Shown here: positions 1 through 8,644 of the stretch, one piece after another
Position numbering within the stretch: the first letter of the stretch is position 1
Layout: every line of letters begins with the position of its first letter
Source of the DNA: Inquilinus sp052113205
Lineage (GTDB): Bacteria > Pseudomonadota > Alphaproteobacteria > DSM-16000 > Inquilinaceae
Assembly (NCBI RefSeq): GCF_052113205.1
Contig: NZ_JBFRCU010000005.1
Span: forward strand, 62,001-126,000
Reading direction: 5' to 3'
Length of the DNA: 64,000 nt
Translations under genes and position numbers: made by a program
Notes under the pieces: model-generated
Seen by the model: the letters and a program-made list of their open reading frames with translations, nothing else
Told to the model about the DNA's origin: nothing
The model's database searches: none

Positions 1-106
1 TGGGGTGCGGGTCGAGGCCGGCCACATCGTGATGCCGGAGCTTCCCGGCATCGGCTTCGAGGGCAAGTCCGACCTGATCAAGGTGATGCGGGAGCTGGCG
101 GAGTAG
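1..106 (+). CDS. C-terminal end of an enolase-superfamily (mandelate racemase/muconate lactonizing) enzyme, partial
   Basis: Only the last 34 codons are inside the window, in the frame beginning at base 2 and ending with TAG at 104-106. The fragment reads GHIVMPELPGIGFEGK followed by a short helix. The pattern of a hydrophobic strand, a VP/MP dipeptide and a PGxGxE turn is typical of the C-terminal capping segment of mandelate racemase/MLE-type enzymes, in which this end packs back on the substrate lid. Substrate cannot be told from the fragment, and the catalytic residues lie upstream of the window. Confidence 0.55.
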   Translation, partial: GVRVEAGHIVMPELPGIGFEGKSDLIKVMRELAE

Positions 107-142
107 GGGCCTCGCTCACGAAACTGTCAGAATTCCAAACAC

Positions 143-242
143 CGTCATTGCGACCCCGGCCTTGAGCCGGGGGAAGCAATCCATGGCGCAGCTCGTGCGG
201 GACGATGGATTGCTTCGTCGGCTTCGCCTCCTCGCAATGACG
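143..242. repeat. Dispersed palindromic repeat (REP-like)
   Basis: CGTCATTGCGA at 143-153 is mirrored by TCGCAATGACG at 232-242, and GAAGCAATCCAT at 173-184 by ATGGATTGCTTC at 205-216, so the element folds into one long imperfect hairpin between two genes. Elements with these CGTCATTGCGA / GAAGCAATCC arms are common dispersed repeats in alphaproteobacterial genomes. The lack of a following T tract argues against a simple terminator. Confidence 0.75.
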
Positions 243-357
243 GTCAGGGATGGGCGTTGTGAGGAGGTCCCATTTGCGGCAGATGCAACCCATTGTTTTT
301 CCACGGAAAATACGATCTCAGTAGTATTATCGGCTGCATCTGTTCATGCTACGTTCC

Positions 358-1002
358 ATGGAAATGAGGCCTCAGGATTGCGGATTGGATGACGGGCCGG
401 TCGATCCGGACCTGGCCTGGACGCNCTGGGCATTGGGCTCCCTGGGCGAGCTGGTCGAGATCGGCCTCCGCTCGGCCCGGATGACCGCGACCGAGCAGAT
501 GGCGACGCCGATCACGCGGACCAAGCCNGANTTCGCGCTGGCGCAGGTGCGCCTGGCCCGCTCGGTACGGCTGTCGATCGCGATGAGCCAGCGGGTCCGC
601 GAAAGCTANCAGGATCGCAAGAACGGCAAGACGGAGCCCACGCCGGCNGAAGAGGCCGTGGCATCCGAAGCTGCGGCAGCCGAGGCCGCNCCGGCAGCCA
701 GTTCACAGAACGGCGAGCCCCGGAGGGAGCCGCGCGAATCCCTGACCGAGAGCGAGCGCCTGGAGCCCGAGCTCGAACCCGCCGAGGAGGCGGAGGAGCG
801 CCGCGACCTGGACACCGCCCTGCTGCCGCGGGACTGGGACGGCGCCGCCGCCGAGGCTCCCGACCGCCTGCCCCCCGATCACGTGCCCGACGCCCCTAGT
901 GGAGCCGCGGCCGCGCAGCCCGAATCCGACTGGCCTCATCCATTGGACGCGTCCGACACCAGCCGGCCCATGCCGAAACTCTGGGAACCGGACAGCAGCT
1001 GA
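358..1002 (+). CDS. Uncharacterised protein, paralogue of the gene at 51408-52064
   Basis: A 214-residue acidic protein of no family I recognise. The first 80 residues hold a pattern shared with the product of 51408-52064: DPD, WTxWAL, a short EI helix, then FxLxQxRLxRSVRL and an R-rich stretch. The middle is a low-complexity Ala/Glu/Pro region. The last residues, SDTSRPMPKLWEPDSS, match SDTGRPEPQPPNPDSS of the paralogue. There is no signal peptide or membrane segment. ATG 358 is chosen over ATG 346 because the bases just before it (GTTCATG, then a TTCCATGGA-like start) resemble those before the paralogue's start. The gene carries several N bases; one makes a TAN codon at 607-609 that could be Tyr or a stop. 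The shared 3' flank holds a composite repeat. Confidence 0.6.
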   Translation: MEMRPQDCGLDDGPVDPDLAWTXWALGSLGELVEIGLRSARMTATEQMATPITRTKXXFALAQVRLARSVRLSIAMSQRVRESXQDRKNGKTEPTPXEEAVASEAAAAEAXPAASSQNGEPRREPRESLTESERLEPELEPAEEAEERRDLDTALLPRDWDGAAAEAPDRLPPDHVPDAPSGAAAAQPESDWPHPLDASDTSRPMPKLWEPDSS

Positions 1003-1024
1003 GGGTCGGCGTGGCGCGACCGCG

Positions 1025-1278
1025 TAGGTTGGGTTCGCCTTCGAACCCAACATCTCGCCGCCGCGCCTCTGTTGGGTTCGCTTACCGCGAACCCAACCTA
1101 CGAAACCGCTTTGCCTTTCCACTCTCCCCCTCCCCTTGCGGGAGGGGACAGGGGGAGGGGTCTGCGCGCGTCCGCGCGCCGCCGCCGCATGCCTGCCCAA
1201 GAAAATCGTCATCCCTGCGAAAGCGGGGATCTCGTCACGCCAGATCGGCAAGAGATTCCCGCTTTCGCGGGAATGACG
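1025..1278. repeat. Composite of three palindromic elements
   Basis: The gap after the unknown gene (1003-1352) holds three inverted repeats in a row: a TAGGTTGGGTTCG / CGAACCCAACCTA element (1025-1100), a CTCCCCCTCCCC / GGGGAGGGG element (1122-1160) followed by TCTGCGCGCGTCCGCGCG, and a CGTCATCCC...GGGAATGACG element (1207-1278). The same three elements in the same order follow the paralogous gene at 52087-52351. I see no gene in this gap. Confidence 0.8.
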
Positions 1279-1352
1279 ACAAAGGGATGAGTCGCTGTCC
1301 TGAAAAGGCCCCGCCAGGCGGGAGAAGCAATGCGCTCCGACGTCGCCTGCCC

Positions 1353-3158
1353 CTACCGCCCCGCCGCATAAGCCTGCATCAGCCGGGGCGTGGCGGCGGC
1401 GTGCAGCAGGCCGTCGGGGTCGCGGGATGCGGCGACCAGGCGGCCGACGGTCCAGGCCGGCGCCTCCTCCAGATCATGGCCGCGGCGGCGCAACTCGGCC
1501 AGCGTCTCGGGGCCGAAGCTCTCCTCGGCCAGCAGGTGGCCCGGCTTGCGCTCGCGCGGATAGAACGAGCTCGGGAAATGCGCCGTGTGGAACATCGGCT
1601 GCTCGATCGCCTCCTGCAGGTTCAGCCCGTGATGGACATGGCGCAGGAACAGCTGCAGCTGCCACTGCTCCTGCTGGTCGCCGCCGGGCGACCCGAACAC
1701 CATGTACGGCTTGCCGTCGCGCAGCGCGAGCGAGGGCGTCAGGGTGGTGCGCGGCCGCTTGTAGGGCTCCAGGCTGGCCGGCAGGCCGGGCTCCAGCCAG
1801 AACATCTGGGCGCGCGAGTTCAGCATGAAGCCGAGCTCCGGGATCACCGGCGAGGATTGCAGCCAGCCGCCCGACGGCATCGCCGCCACCATGTTGCCCC
1901 AGCGGTCGACCGCGTCGATATGGACTGTGTCGCCGCGCCGGGCCGACAGCATGTCGGCCATGGTCGGCTCGTTCGCCGCCAGCTCTTCCAGGCTGGTGCC
2001 GCTGACCTTGGACAGCCGCTCCAGCGCCGCCATCACCCGGTCGACCTGGGCCTCGTAGCCCGGCACCCGGCCCGGCCGCAACTCGCGCGAGGCGGTGGCG
2101 CCGATCAAGCCGCGGCGGGCGTCGCTGTAGACGTCGGACAGCAGCGCCTCGACCGGCACGTCGACGAAGTCGGGGTCGCCGTAATAGGCCTCGCGGTCGG
2201 CGAAGGCGAGCTTCATCGCCTCGGTCACCGTGTGCACGAAATCGGCGCTGGCCGGGCCCATCGACGCCAGGTCGATGTCCTTCAGCAGGGCCAGCGTCTG
2301 CAGGAACACCGGGCCCTGGCCCCAGGGCCGGATCTTGGCCAGGGTGTGGCCGTGATAATCATAGGTCAGCGGCGCCTCGTAGAGCGGCGCCCAGCCTGCC
2401 ATGTCGTTGCCGGCGATGACGCCGCGGTGGCGCCGGCCGCTCTCGTCCATCACCTCGGTGTTGCGGGAGAACCGGTCGATCGCCTCGGCCACGAAGCCGC
2501 GATAGAAGGCGGCGAACGCCGCATCAGCCTGGCGCTGGCGGTCGCCGCCCGCGGCCTCGGCCTCGCGGATGATCCGCTTCCAGGTCTCCGCCAGGGCCGG
2601 GTTGCGGAACAGCTGCTTCGCCTTCGGCGCCGACCCACCGGGCAGGAACACGGCGGCGGAGCTCGGCCATTCGGTCTCGAAGAAGTCCTTCAGCCCGGCG
2701 ATGGTGTCGGCGACGCGCGGCAGCATCGGATGGCCGCCCTCGAGATAGTGGATCGCCGGCTCCAGCACGTCGCGCACGGTCAGGTTGCCGTAGTCGCGCA
2801 GCAGCACCATCCAGGCGCCGAAGGAGCCGGGGACGACGGTGGCCAGGAGGCCGTTGCCGGGGATCAGCTCCAGCCCCTCGCCCTTGTAATGGGCGATGGT
2901 GGCGCCGGCCGGGGCGGTGCCCTGGCCGCACAGCACTTCGGTCCGGCCGGTCTCCGCCGAATGGAACACCACCGGCACGTCGCCGCCGGGGCCGACCAGG
3001 TGCGGCTCCACCACCTGCAGCACGAAGGCGGTGGCGACGCAGGCGTCGAAGGCGTTGCCGCCGCGCTCCAGCATGGCCATGCCGGCGGCGCTGCCGAGCC
3101 AGTGGGTCGAGGTGACCATGCCGAAGGTGCCGAGCAGCTCGGGACGGGTGGTGAACAT
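1353..3158 (-). CDS. ggt: Gamma-glutamyltransferase (gamma-glutamyltranspeptidase)
   Basis: A 601-residue Ntn-hydrolase that transfers or hydrolyses the gamma-glutamyl group of glutathione and related peptides. The proenzyme cleaves itself before a threonine, which then acts as nucleophile. Here the site is GDTVHIDAVDRWGN, matching TTHYSVVDKDGN of the E. coli enzyme, so Thr411 is the predicted nucleophile. The N-terminal fold signature ERGGNAFDACVATA and the GSPGGDQQ loop of the small subunit are also present. I see no clear signal peptide, so the enzyme may be cytoplasmic, unlike periplasmic E. coli Ggt. It is the last gene of a minus-strand operon, 9 bp after a peptide-type ABC permease. 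This context suggests that imported gamma-glutamyl compounds are its substrates. Confidence 0.9.
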   Translation of the reverse strand: MFTTRPELLGTFGMVTSTHWLGSAAGMAMLERGGNAFDACVATAFVLQVVEPHLVGPGGDVPVVFHSAETGRTEVLCGQGTAPAGATIAHYKGEGLELIPGNGLLATVVPGSFGAWMVLLRDYGNLTVRDVLEPAIHYLEGGHPMLPRVADTIAGLKDFFETEWPSSAAVFLPGGSAPKAKQLFRNPALAETWKRIIREAEAAGGDRQRQADAAFAAFYRGFVAEAIDRFSRNTEVMDESGRRHRGVIAGNDMAGWAPLYEAPLTYDYHGHTLAKIRPWGQGPVFLQTLALLKDIDLASMGPASADFVHTVTEAMKLAFADREAYYGDPDFVDVPVEALLSDVYSDARRGLIGATASRELRPGRVPGYEAQVDRVMAALERLSKVSGTSLEELAANEPTMADMLSARRGDTVHIDAVDRWGNMVAAMPSGGWLQSSPVIPELGFMLNSRAQMFWLEPGLPASLEPYKRPRTTLTPSLALRDGKPYMVFGSPGGDQQEQWQLQLFLRHVHHGLNLQEAIEQPMFHTAHFPSSFYPRERKPGHLLAEESFGPETLAELRRRGHDLEEAPAWTVGRLVAASRDPDGLLHAAATPRLMQAYAAGR

Positions 3159-3167
3159 GGGTGTCTC

Positions 3168-4040
3168 TCAGCTTTCGCGGGGGTCCAGGGCGTCGCGCAG
3201 ACCGTCGCCCAGCAGGTTGAAGCCCAGCACGACCAGGAAGATCGCGCCGCCCGGGAAGATCGACATCCAGGGCGCCTGGGACATGAAGTTCTTGGCGGTG
3301 TTCAGCATCGAGCCCCAGGACGGGCTCGGCGGCTGCTGGCCGAGCCCGAGGAAGGACAGGCTGGCCTCGGCGATGATGGCGGTGGCGATGGTCAGGGTCG
3401 CCTGCACGATCAAGGGCGGCATCACGTTCGGCAGGATGTAGCGGATGATGATCCAGCGATGGGGCAGGCCGATCGAATGGGCGCCCTCGACATAATCCTC
3501 GGTCTTCACGCTCAGCACCTGGCCGCGGGTCAGGCGGATGAAGATCGGCATCGCCGACAGGCCGATCGCGATCATGGCGTTGGACAGGCTGGGGCCGAGG
3601 AAGGCGGCCAGCGCGATCGCCAGGATCAGGAAGGGGATGGCCAACATCGCCTCGGTGGCGCGCGAGATGGCACCGTCGACCAGCCCGCCGTAATAGCCGG
3701 CGATCAGCCCGAAGGGCACGCCGACGGCCAGCGCGATGGCGACCGAGATCACCCCGGCCATCAGCGAGGCGCGGGCGCCGTAGGCGAGGCGGGTGTAGAT
3801 GTCGCGGCCGAGGTCGTCGGTGCCCAGCCAATGCGCGGCCGACGGCGCCTTGCGGATGGCGGTGAAGCTGGTCTGCAGCGGGTCCTGCGGCGTCACCAGC
3901 GGCGCCAGCACCGCGAGCAGCACGAAGGCCAGCACCAGCACGGCACCGACCACCGCGCTCTTGTTGCGCAGGAATTTCTGCAGGCCGCGGCTGCGCCGCT
4001 TCCGGGCGGGGGCGTCGGTGCCGAGAGCCGTCACGGTCAT
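3168..4040 (-). CDS. Peptide/glutathione-type ABC transporter permease (DppC/GsiD-like)
   Basis: A 290-residue inner-membrane permease with a charged N-terminus, six predicted membrane segments and the OppC/DppC N-terminal pattern GTDDLGRDIYTRL. The cytoplasmic EAA loop, which contacts the ATPases, is visible as EGAHSIGLPHRWIIIRYILP. The start ATG at 4040 overlaps the stop of the upstream permease by 4 bp, indicating translational coupling. A longer open frame extends to 4511 but would run through the other permease and is rejected. Together with 4037-4984 it forms the membrane channel for the binding protein at 5007-6509. Confidence 0.92.
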   Translation of the reverse strand: MTVTALGTDAPARKRRSRGLQKFLRNKSAVVGAVLVLAFVLLAVLAPLVTPQDPLQTSFTAIRKAPSAAHWLGTDDLGRDIYTRLAYGARASLMAGVISVAIALAVGVPFGLIAGYYGGLVDGAISRATEAMLAIPFLILAIALAAFLGPSLSNAMIAIGLSAMPIFIRLTRGQVLSVKTEDYVEGAHSIGLPHRWIIIRYILPNVMPPLIVQATLTIATAIIAEASLSFLGLGQQPPSPSWGSMLNTAKNFMSQAPWMSIFPGGAIFLVVLGFNLLGDGLRDALDPRES

Positions 4041-4984
4041 GACGGGTACCTCAGCCGCGGGTTGATCAGGATGTACAGCACGTCGGCCAGCAGGTTCATG
4101 GCGATGAAGCCGATCGCGGTGCACAGCACCACGCCCTGGACCACGGCGTAGTCGCGGTTGAACACGGCATCGACGATCAGCTTGCCGAAGCCCGGGATGG
4201 TGAACACCTGCTCGGTCAGCACCGCGCCGGCCAGCAGCTCGCCGAACAGCAGCGTCACCAGGGTGACGATCGGCACCAGCGCATTGCGGAAGGCGTGCTT
4301 CAGCACCACGGCAGGGCCCAGCAGCCCCTTGGCCCGGGCGGTGCGGATGTAGTCCGACCGCAGCACGCCGAGCATGGCCGACCGGGTATGCCGCATCAGC
4401 GTCGCGGCCAGCGCGTTGCCGAGCACGAAGGACGGCATCAGCATGGTCTTGAGGCTGAGCCACAGGTCCTGCGACGGCGAGACGTAGCCGGAGGCGGGCA
4501 GCAGCCGCCATTCCACCGACACCAGCAGGATCAGCATGATGCCGAGCCAGAAATTCGGGATCGACAGGCCGGACAGGGCGAAGATGTTGGCGCCGTAGTC
4601 GACGGCCGTGCCCTTGTTCACCGCCGCCAGGATGCCGGCCGGGATGCCGATCAGCAGGGCGAAGACCATGGCCATGGCGGCCAGCTGGATCGTCACCGGC
4701 AGCTTCTGGGCGATCAGCTCGGTCACCGGCGCGTCGGTGCGCAGCGAGATGCCGAAATCGCCCTGCACCACCTGGCCGATCCAGGCGAAATACTGCACCG
4801 GGATCGGGTCGTTCAGCCGGTACTTGTCGCGCAGATATTCCAGGACCGCGGGGTCGCGCTCCTCCCCCGCCATGGCCAGCACCGGGTCGCCCGGCAGCAG
4901 CTTCTGCAGGGCGAAGACCAGCATCGACACCAGGATGATGGTCGGCAGCGCCACCATCAGCCGGCGCAGGATGATCCGGATCAT
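4037..4984 (-). CDS. Peptide/glutathione-type ABC transporter permease (DppB/GsiC-like)
   Basis: A 315-residue permease beginning with the usual DppB-type first helix (MIRIILRRLMVALPTIILVS), followed by a large periplasmic loop containing the LLPGDPV motif and five further helices. The EAA-type loop is RTARAKGLLGPAVVLKHAFR. It pairs with the permease at 3168-4040, whose start overlaps this gene's stop. Substrate is not readable from the permease alone. The downstream gamma-glutamyltransferase favours glutathione or gamma-glutamyl peptides over general dipeptides. Confidence 0.92.
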   Translation of the reverse strand: MIRIILRRLMVALPTIILVSMLVFALQKLLPGDPVLAMAGEERDPAVLEYLRDKYRLNDPIPVQYFAWIGQVVQGDFGISLRTDAPVTELIAQKLPVTIQLAAMAMVFALLIGIPAGILAAVNKGTAVDYGANIFALSGLSIPNFWLGIMLILLVSVEWRLLPASGYVSPSQDLWLSLKTMLMPSFVLGNALAATLMRHTRSAMLGVLRSDYIRTARAKGLLGPAVVLKHAFRNALVPIVTLVTLLFGELLAGAVLTEQVFTIPGFGKLIVDAVFNRDYAVVQGVVLCTAIGFIAMNLLADVLYILINPRLRYPS

Positions 4985-5006
4985 GGATGCGATATCCCGA
5001 GCATCC

Positions 5007-6509
5007 TCAGCCCTCGATGCTCATGCCCCGGAGGCGGATCATGCCGTCGGGATAGGCGGTGAAGCCCTTCACCTTCTGCGACAGCACGAACGGCCAGGGC
5101 TGGTAGTAGGTGTAGATGATCGGCAGCTCGTCCTCGAGGATGGCCTGGGCCTGGTCGTACAGCGCCTTGCGCTTGGCCTGGTCCGGCGTCTGCCGGGCGG
5201 CGTCGAGCAGCTTGTCGACCTCCGCGTTGCAGTACTTACCGTCGTTCAGGTTGCCCTTGCAGGTGACGAAGGCGTGGATGTTGCCGTCCGGGTCGACGCG
5301 GCCGGACCAGCCGACCTGCTCGGCCTCGAAATTGCCCGACGCCGCCTCCTTCATCATCGCCGCGAACTCGGTGGCACGCAGGGTGATGTCGAAGCCGGCC
5401 TCGGACGCCATCGCCTGGATCAGCTCGGCGATCTGCTGCGCCGTGGTGCCGGTGCCGAACACCAACTCGAAGGCCACCCGCTCATGCCCGGCCTCCTTCA
5501 ACAGCTGCTTGGCCTTCTCCAGGTTGCGGGCCCGCACCGGGAACTTGTCGCTGAAATAGGGGCTGGCCTGGGGGAAGGGCTGCTGCGCCGGCGGGTAGAT
5601 CCCGGCCCCGACCACCTGGTTGATCGCGTCGCGGTCGATCGCCAGCTCCAGCGCCTGGCGCACCCGCTTGTCCTGGCCCAGCGGGTTCTTCGCGCGGTCG
5701 CCATTGCCGGTGTTGATGGTGATGCCCTGGTAGCCGATGCCGGTGACCGGGACGAATTGCAGCTCGGCATCCGCCTTCACCGCCTCGACGTCGGACGGGG
5801 CCAGCCGCTCCAGCATGTCGAGGTCGCCGGCTTTCAGATTGGCCAGGCGCACCGTGGTGTCGGGGATCGGCTGGAACACCACCTTGTCGATCTTGTAGTT
5901 CGCGGCGTCCCAGTAGCCGGCGTATTTCTGCAGCACGATGCGGTCGTTCTGCACCCGCTCGACGAAGCTGTAGGGGCCGGAGCAGACCGGCTTCTGGCCG
6001 AAGCCGTCGCCGGCGAAGGCCTTCGGCGCCAGCATCATGCCGGCACGGTCGGACAGCTGGGCCAGCAGGGTGGCGTCGGGGCGCGACAGCTTGATCGCCA
6101 CCGTCTTCGGATCGACCGCGACGACATCGGCGACCGAGGCCAATTCGCTCTTGCGCAGGCTGTCGGGCAGGGTGCGGGCGCGGTCGAGATTGGCCTTTAC
6201 CGCGGTGGCGTCGATCGGCTCGCCATCCTGGAAGGTGATGCCGTCCCGCAAAGTGAAGGTCAGGGTCAGGTTGTCGTCGCTCCAGGCCCAGCTGGTCGCC
6301 AGCTTCGGCACGAAGCCGAGCTCGGGGTTGATGTCGATCAGCTTGTCGCAGAGCGAGGCGAAGACGATGCGGCCGACGAAGGTGCGGGCCCGGTGCGGGT
6401 CCAGCACGTCGGGATCCTCATTGAGGCCGACCCGGAGCGTGGTCTGGCCATAGGCCGTGCCGCTGAGCAGCAGGCCGGCGAGCGTGAGGAGAATGGGGCG
6501 TGCGCGCAT
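5007..6509 (-). CDS. Periplasmic substrate-binding protein of a family 5 (peptide/glutathione) ABC importer
   Basis: A 500-residue protein with a signal peptide (MRARPILLTLAGLLLSGTAYG, cleavage near AYG-QTT) and the SBP_bac_5 architecture. Family landmarks include DPDVLDPHRA near the N-terminus, WSDDNLTLTFTLRDGITFQDG and the YWD motif. It captures the ligand in the periplasm and delivers it to the two permeases downstream. It lies between the ATPase genes and the permease genes, all on the minus strand. Family 5 proteins bind dipeptides, oligopeptides, nickel, opines or glutathione; only context favours glutathione here. Confidence 0.92.
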   Translation of the reverse strand: MRARPILLTLAGLLLSGTAYGQTTLRVGLNEDPDVLDPHRARTFVGRIVFASLCDKLIDINPELGFVPKLATSWAWSDDNLTLTFTLRDGITFQDGEPIDATAVKANLDRARTLPDSLRKSELASVADVVAVDPKTVAIKLSRPDATLLAQLSDRAGMMLAPKAFAGDGFGQKPVCSGPYSFVERVQNDRIVLQKYAGYWDAANYKIDKVVFQPIPDTTVRLANLKAGDLDMLERLAPSDVEAVKADAELQFVPVTGIGYQGITINTGNGDRAKNPLGQDKRVRQALELAIDRDAINQVVGAGIYPPAQQPFPQASPYFSDKFPVRARNLEKAKQLLKEAGHERVAFELVFGTGTTAQQIAELIQAMASEAGFDITLRATEFAAMMKEAASGNFEAEQVGWSGRVDPDGNIHAFVTCKGNLNDGKYCNAEVDKLLDAARQTPDQAKRKALYDQAQAILEDELPIIYTYYQPWPFVLSQKVKGFTAYPDGMIRLRGMSIEG

Positions 6510-6533
6510 GGAATGAGCCTCCTGTTCGGTTTC

Positions 6534-7607
6534 TTATGGACGGGCCGCGGCCTGGCGGGCGCGGTAGAGAGCGAGCCGCGTCGCCAGGTTGGGCGGCGTC
6601 GGCGGCGCGGCCAGGGCACCGGCCCCGGCATCCTGGATCTCGCGCCAGAAATGGCAGGCAACGCTGCGCCCCGGCCCGGCCTCCTCGACCTGCGGCCGGA
6701 CCTCGGAGCAGATCGGCTTGGCGTGCGGGCAGCGGGTGTGGAAGCGGCAGCCGGGCGGCGGCGCGGTCGGGCTGGGCACGTCGCCCTGCAGCAGCGTCTT
6801 CGCCTGGCGCCCGGCCGGGCTGGGCACCGGGATCGCCTTCATCAGCGCCTGGGTGTAGGGGTGCAGCGGCGCGTCGAACAGCGCGTCGACCGGCGCCTCC
6901 TCGACGATCTCGCCGAGATACATCACCGCCACCCGGTCGCTCATGTGGCGGATCACGGCCAGGTCGTGGGCGACGATCACCAGGGTCAGGCCGAAGCGCT
7001 CCTTCAGCTCTTCCAGCAGGTTGATCACCTGCGCCTGGATCGAGACGTCCAGCGCCGAGACCGGCTCATCGCCGACGATCAGCACCGGCTGGCCGGCCAG
7101 CGCCCGGGCGATGCCGATGCGCTGGCGCTGGCCGCCGGAGAACTCATGCGGGTAGCGGCCGGCATGCTCCGGCAGCAGGCCGACGATGCGCAGCAGCTCC
7201 GCCACCTTGTCGCGCCGCTCCGCGCCGCCGCCCAGGCCGTGCAGCCAGATCGGCTCGCCGACGATGTCGCCGACCGTCATCCGCGGGTTCAGCGAGGCGT
7301 AGGGGTCCTGGAAGATGATCTGCAGCTCGCGCCGCAGCGCCCGCATCTCCCTCGGCGGCAGCGCCGTCAGGTCGCGGCCGCGATACATCACCTGGCCGGC
7401 GGTCGGCTCGATCAGCCGCAGCAGCAGCCGGCCGAGGGTCGACTTGCCGCAGCCGGATTCACCGACCACGGCGAAGGTCTCGCCCGGCCGGATCGCCAGC
7501 GACACGCCGTCGACCGCATGCACCACCGGCGAGCCGCCGAACAGGCTGCGGCCGCCGCCGAAGCGCTTGACCAGGCCTCTGCCTTCGAGAAGGGCTGCCA
7601 CGGTCAT
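6534..7607 (-). CDS. ABC transporter ATP-binding protein (DppF-like)
   Basis: A 357-residue ATPase energising the peptide-type importer. Walker A is GESGCGKST, the ABC signature FSGGQRQRIGIARAL and Walker B LIVGDEPVSALD. The C-terminal oligopeptide-type extension carries a cysteine motif (CRFHTRCPHAKPIC) found in DppD/F and OppD/F proteins. Start ATG 7607 overlaps the stop of the partner ATPase by 4 bp. A much longer open frame upstream is the shadow of that partner gene. Confidence 0.93.
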   Translation of the reverse strand: MTVAALLEGRGLVKRFGGGRSLFGGSPVVHAVDGVSLAIRPGETFAVVGESGCGKSTLGRLLLRLIEPTAGQVMYRGRDLTALPPREMRALRRELQIIFQDPYASLNPRMTVGDIVGEPIWLHGLGGGAERRDKVAELLRIVGLLPEHAGRYPHEFSGGQRQRIGIARALAGQPVLIVGDEPVSALDVSIQAQVINLLEELKERFGLTLVIVAHDLAVIRHMSDRVAVMYLGEIVEEAPVDALFDAPLHPYTQALMKAIPVPSPAGRQAKTLLQGDVPSPTAPPPGCRFHTRCPHAKPICSEVRPQVEEAGPGRSVACHFWREIQDAGAGALAAPPTPPNLATRLALYRARQAAARP

Positions 7608-8644
7608 GCGGCGCCTCCGGCATGCTGCTCCAGCGGCGCGAACCAGCAGGCGGCGTGGTGGTCGGGTCCGACCAGCTTCGCCGGCGGCGTCTCGGCGGTG
7701 CAGCGCGGCGCGGCGAAGGGGCAGCGCGGGGCGAAGCGGCAGCCCGGCGGCATGCGGTCGGCCGGCGGCACGGTGCCCGGGATGGTGGCCAGTCGCCCCT
7801 CGCGCCGGCCGAGCGACGGCACNGACCCCATCAGCCCGATGGTGTAGGGGTGCTGCGGATCCTCGAAGATGGCGTCGACCGGGCCGGATTCGACGATGCG
7901 TCCGGCATACATCACCGCGACATGGTCGGCGACCTCCGCCACCACGCCGAGGTCGTGGGTGATCAGGATCATGGCGGTGCCGGTCTCGTCCTGCAGCCGT
8001 CGGACCAGGGCCAGGATCTGGGCCTGGATGGTGACGTCCAGCGCCGTGGTCGGCTCGTCGGCGATCAGCAGCTGCGGGTCGTTGGCCAGGGCCATGGCGA
8101 TCATGGCGCGCTGGCGCATGCCGCCCGACAGCTGGTGCGGATAGGCGTCCAGCCGTTTCTCCGGCGCCGGGATGCGCACCAGGCGCAGCATGTCCAGCGC
8201 CCGGCCGCGGGCCTCGGCCTTGCCCACCGCCTTGTGCCGGCGGACGCCCTCGGCGATCTGGTCGCCGATGGTGAAGGCCGGGTTCAGGCTGGTCATCGGC
8301 TCCTGGAAGATCATCGCCATGCGGCTGCCGCGCAAATCGGCGCGCTGCCGGTCGGTCAGCCGGAACAGGTCCTGCCCCTCGAACCGTGCGCTGCCCGAGG
8401 TGATGGTTGCGACCGGCGGCAGCAGCCCCATCAGCCCCAGCGCGGTGATGCTCTTGCCGCAGCCGGATTCGCCAACGATGCACAAAGTCTCGCCGCGGGC
8501 GACGGAGAAGGAGACGCCCTCGACCAGGTTGCGGCCGGGCGACAGGGACAGGGCGAAATCCTGCACCTCCAGCACGGTCTCCCGCGCGGGCTCCGTGGCG
8601 GCGGCCGGGGCGCGGGCGACGCGGACGTCAGAGACCGAGGCCAT
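7604..8644 (-). CDS. ABC transporter ATP-binding protein (DppD-like)
   Basis: A 346-residue ATPase, partner of the protein encoded at 6534-7607. It has Walker A GESGCGKS, signature LSGGMRQRAMIAMAL, Walker B LLIADEPTTALD and the C-terminal cysteine cluster CRFAPRCPFAAPRC. One N at 7823 leaves a residue undefined. The start at 8644 (MASVSDVRVA) lies 17 bp inside the end of the GntR gene, so regulator and transporter are probably co-transcribed. Upstream in-frame codons to 8821 overlap the regulator and are not used. Confidence 0.92.
   Translation of the reverse strand: MASVSDVRVARAPAAATEPARETVLEVQDFALSLSPGRNLVEGVSFSVARGETLCIVGESGCGKSITALGLMGLLPPVATITSGSARFEGQDLFRLTDRQRADLRGSRMAMIFQEPMTSLNPAFTIGDQIAEGVRRHKAVGKAEARGRALDMLRLVRIPAPEKRLDAYPHQLSGGMRQRAMIAMALANDPQLLIADEPTTALDVTIQAQILALVRRLQDETGTAMILITHDLGVVAEVADHVAVMYAGRIVESGPVDAIFEDPQHPYTIGLMGXVPSLGRREGRLATIPGTVPPADRMPPGCRFAPRCPFAAPRCTAETPPAKLVGPDHHAACWFAPLEQHAGGAA

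Noticed and set aside
143..242. Repeat clusters considered as CRISPR arrays
   Set aside because: The repeats are palindromic and dispersed, without regular spacers.
1011..4151. A 1046-codon plus-strand open frame
   Set aside because: It runs antisense across Ggt and ABC permease genes and has a repetitive Gly/Arg/Gln composition, as expected in a GC-rich shadow frame.
4608..7847. A 1079-codon plus-strand frame
   Set aside because: Antisense to well-supported transporter genes, with shadow composition.
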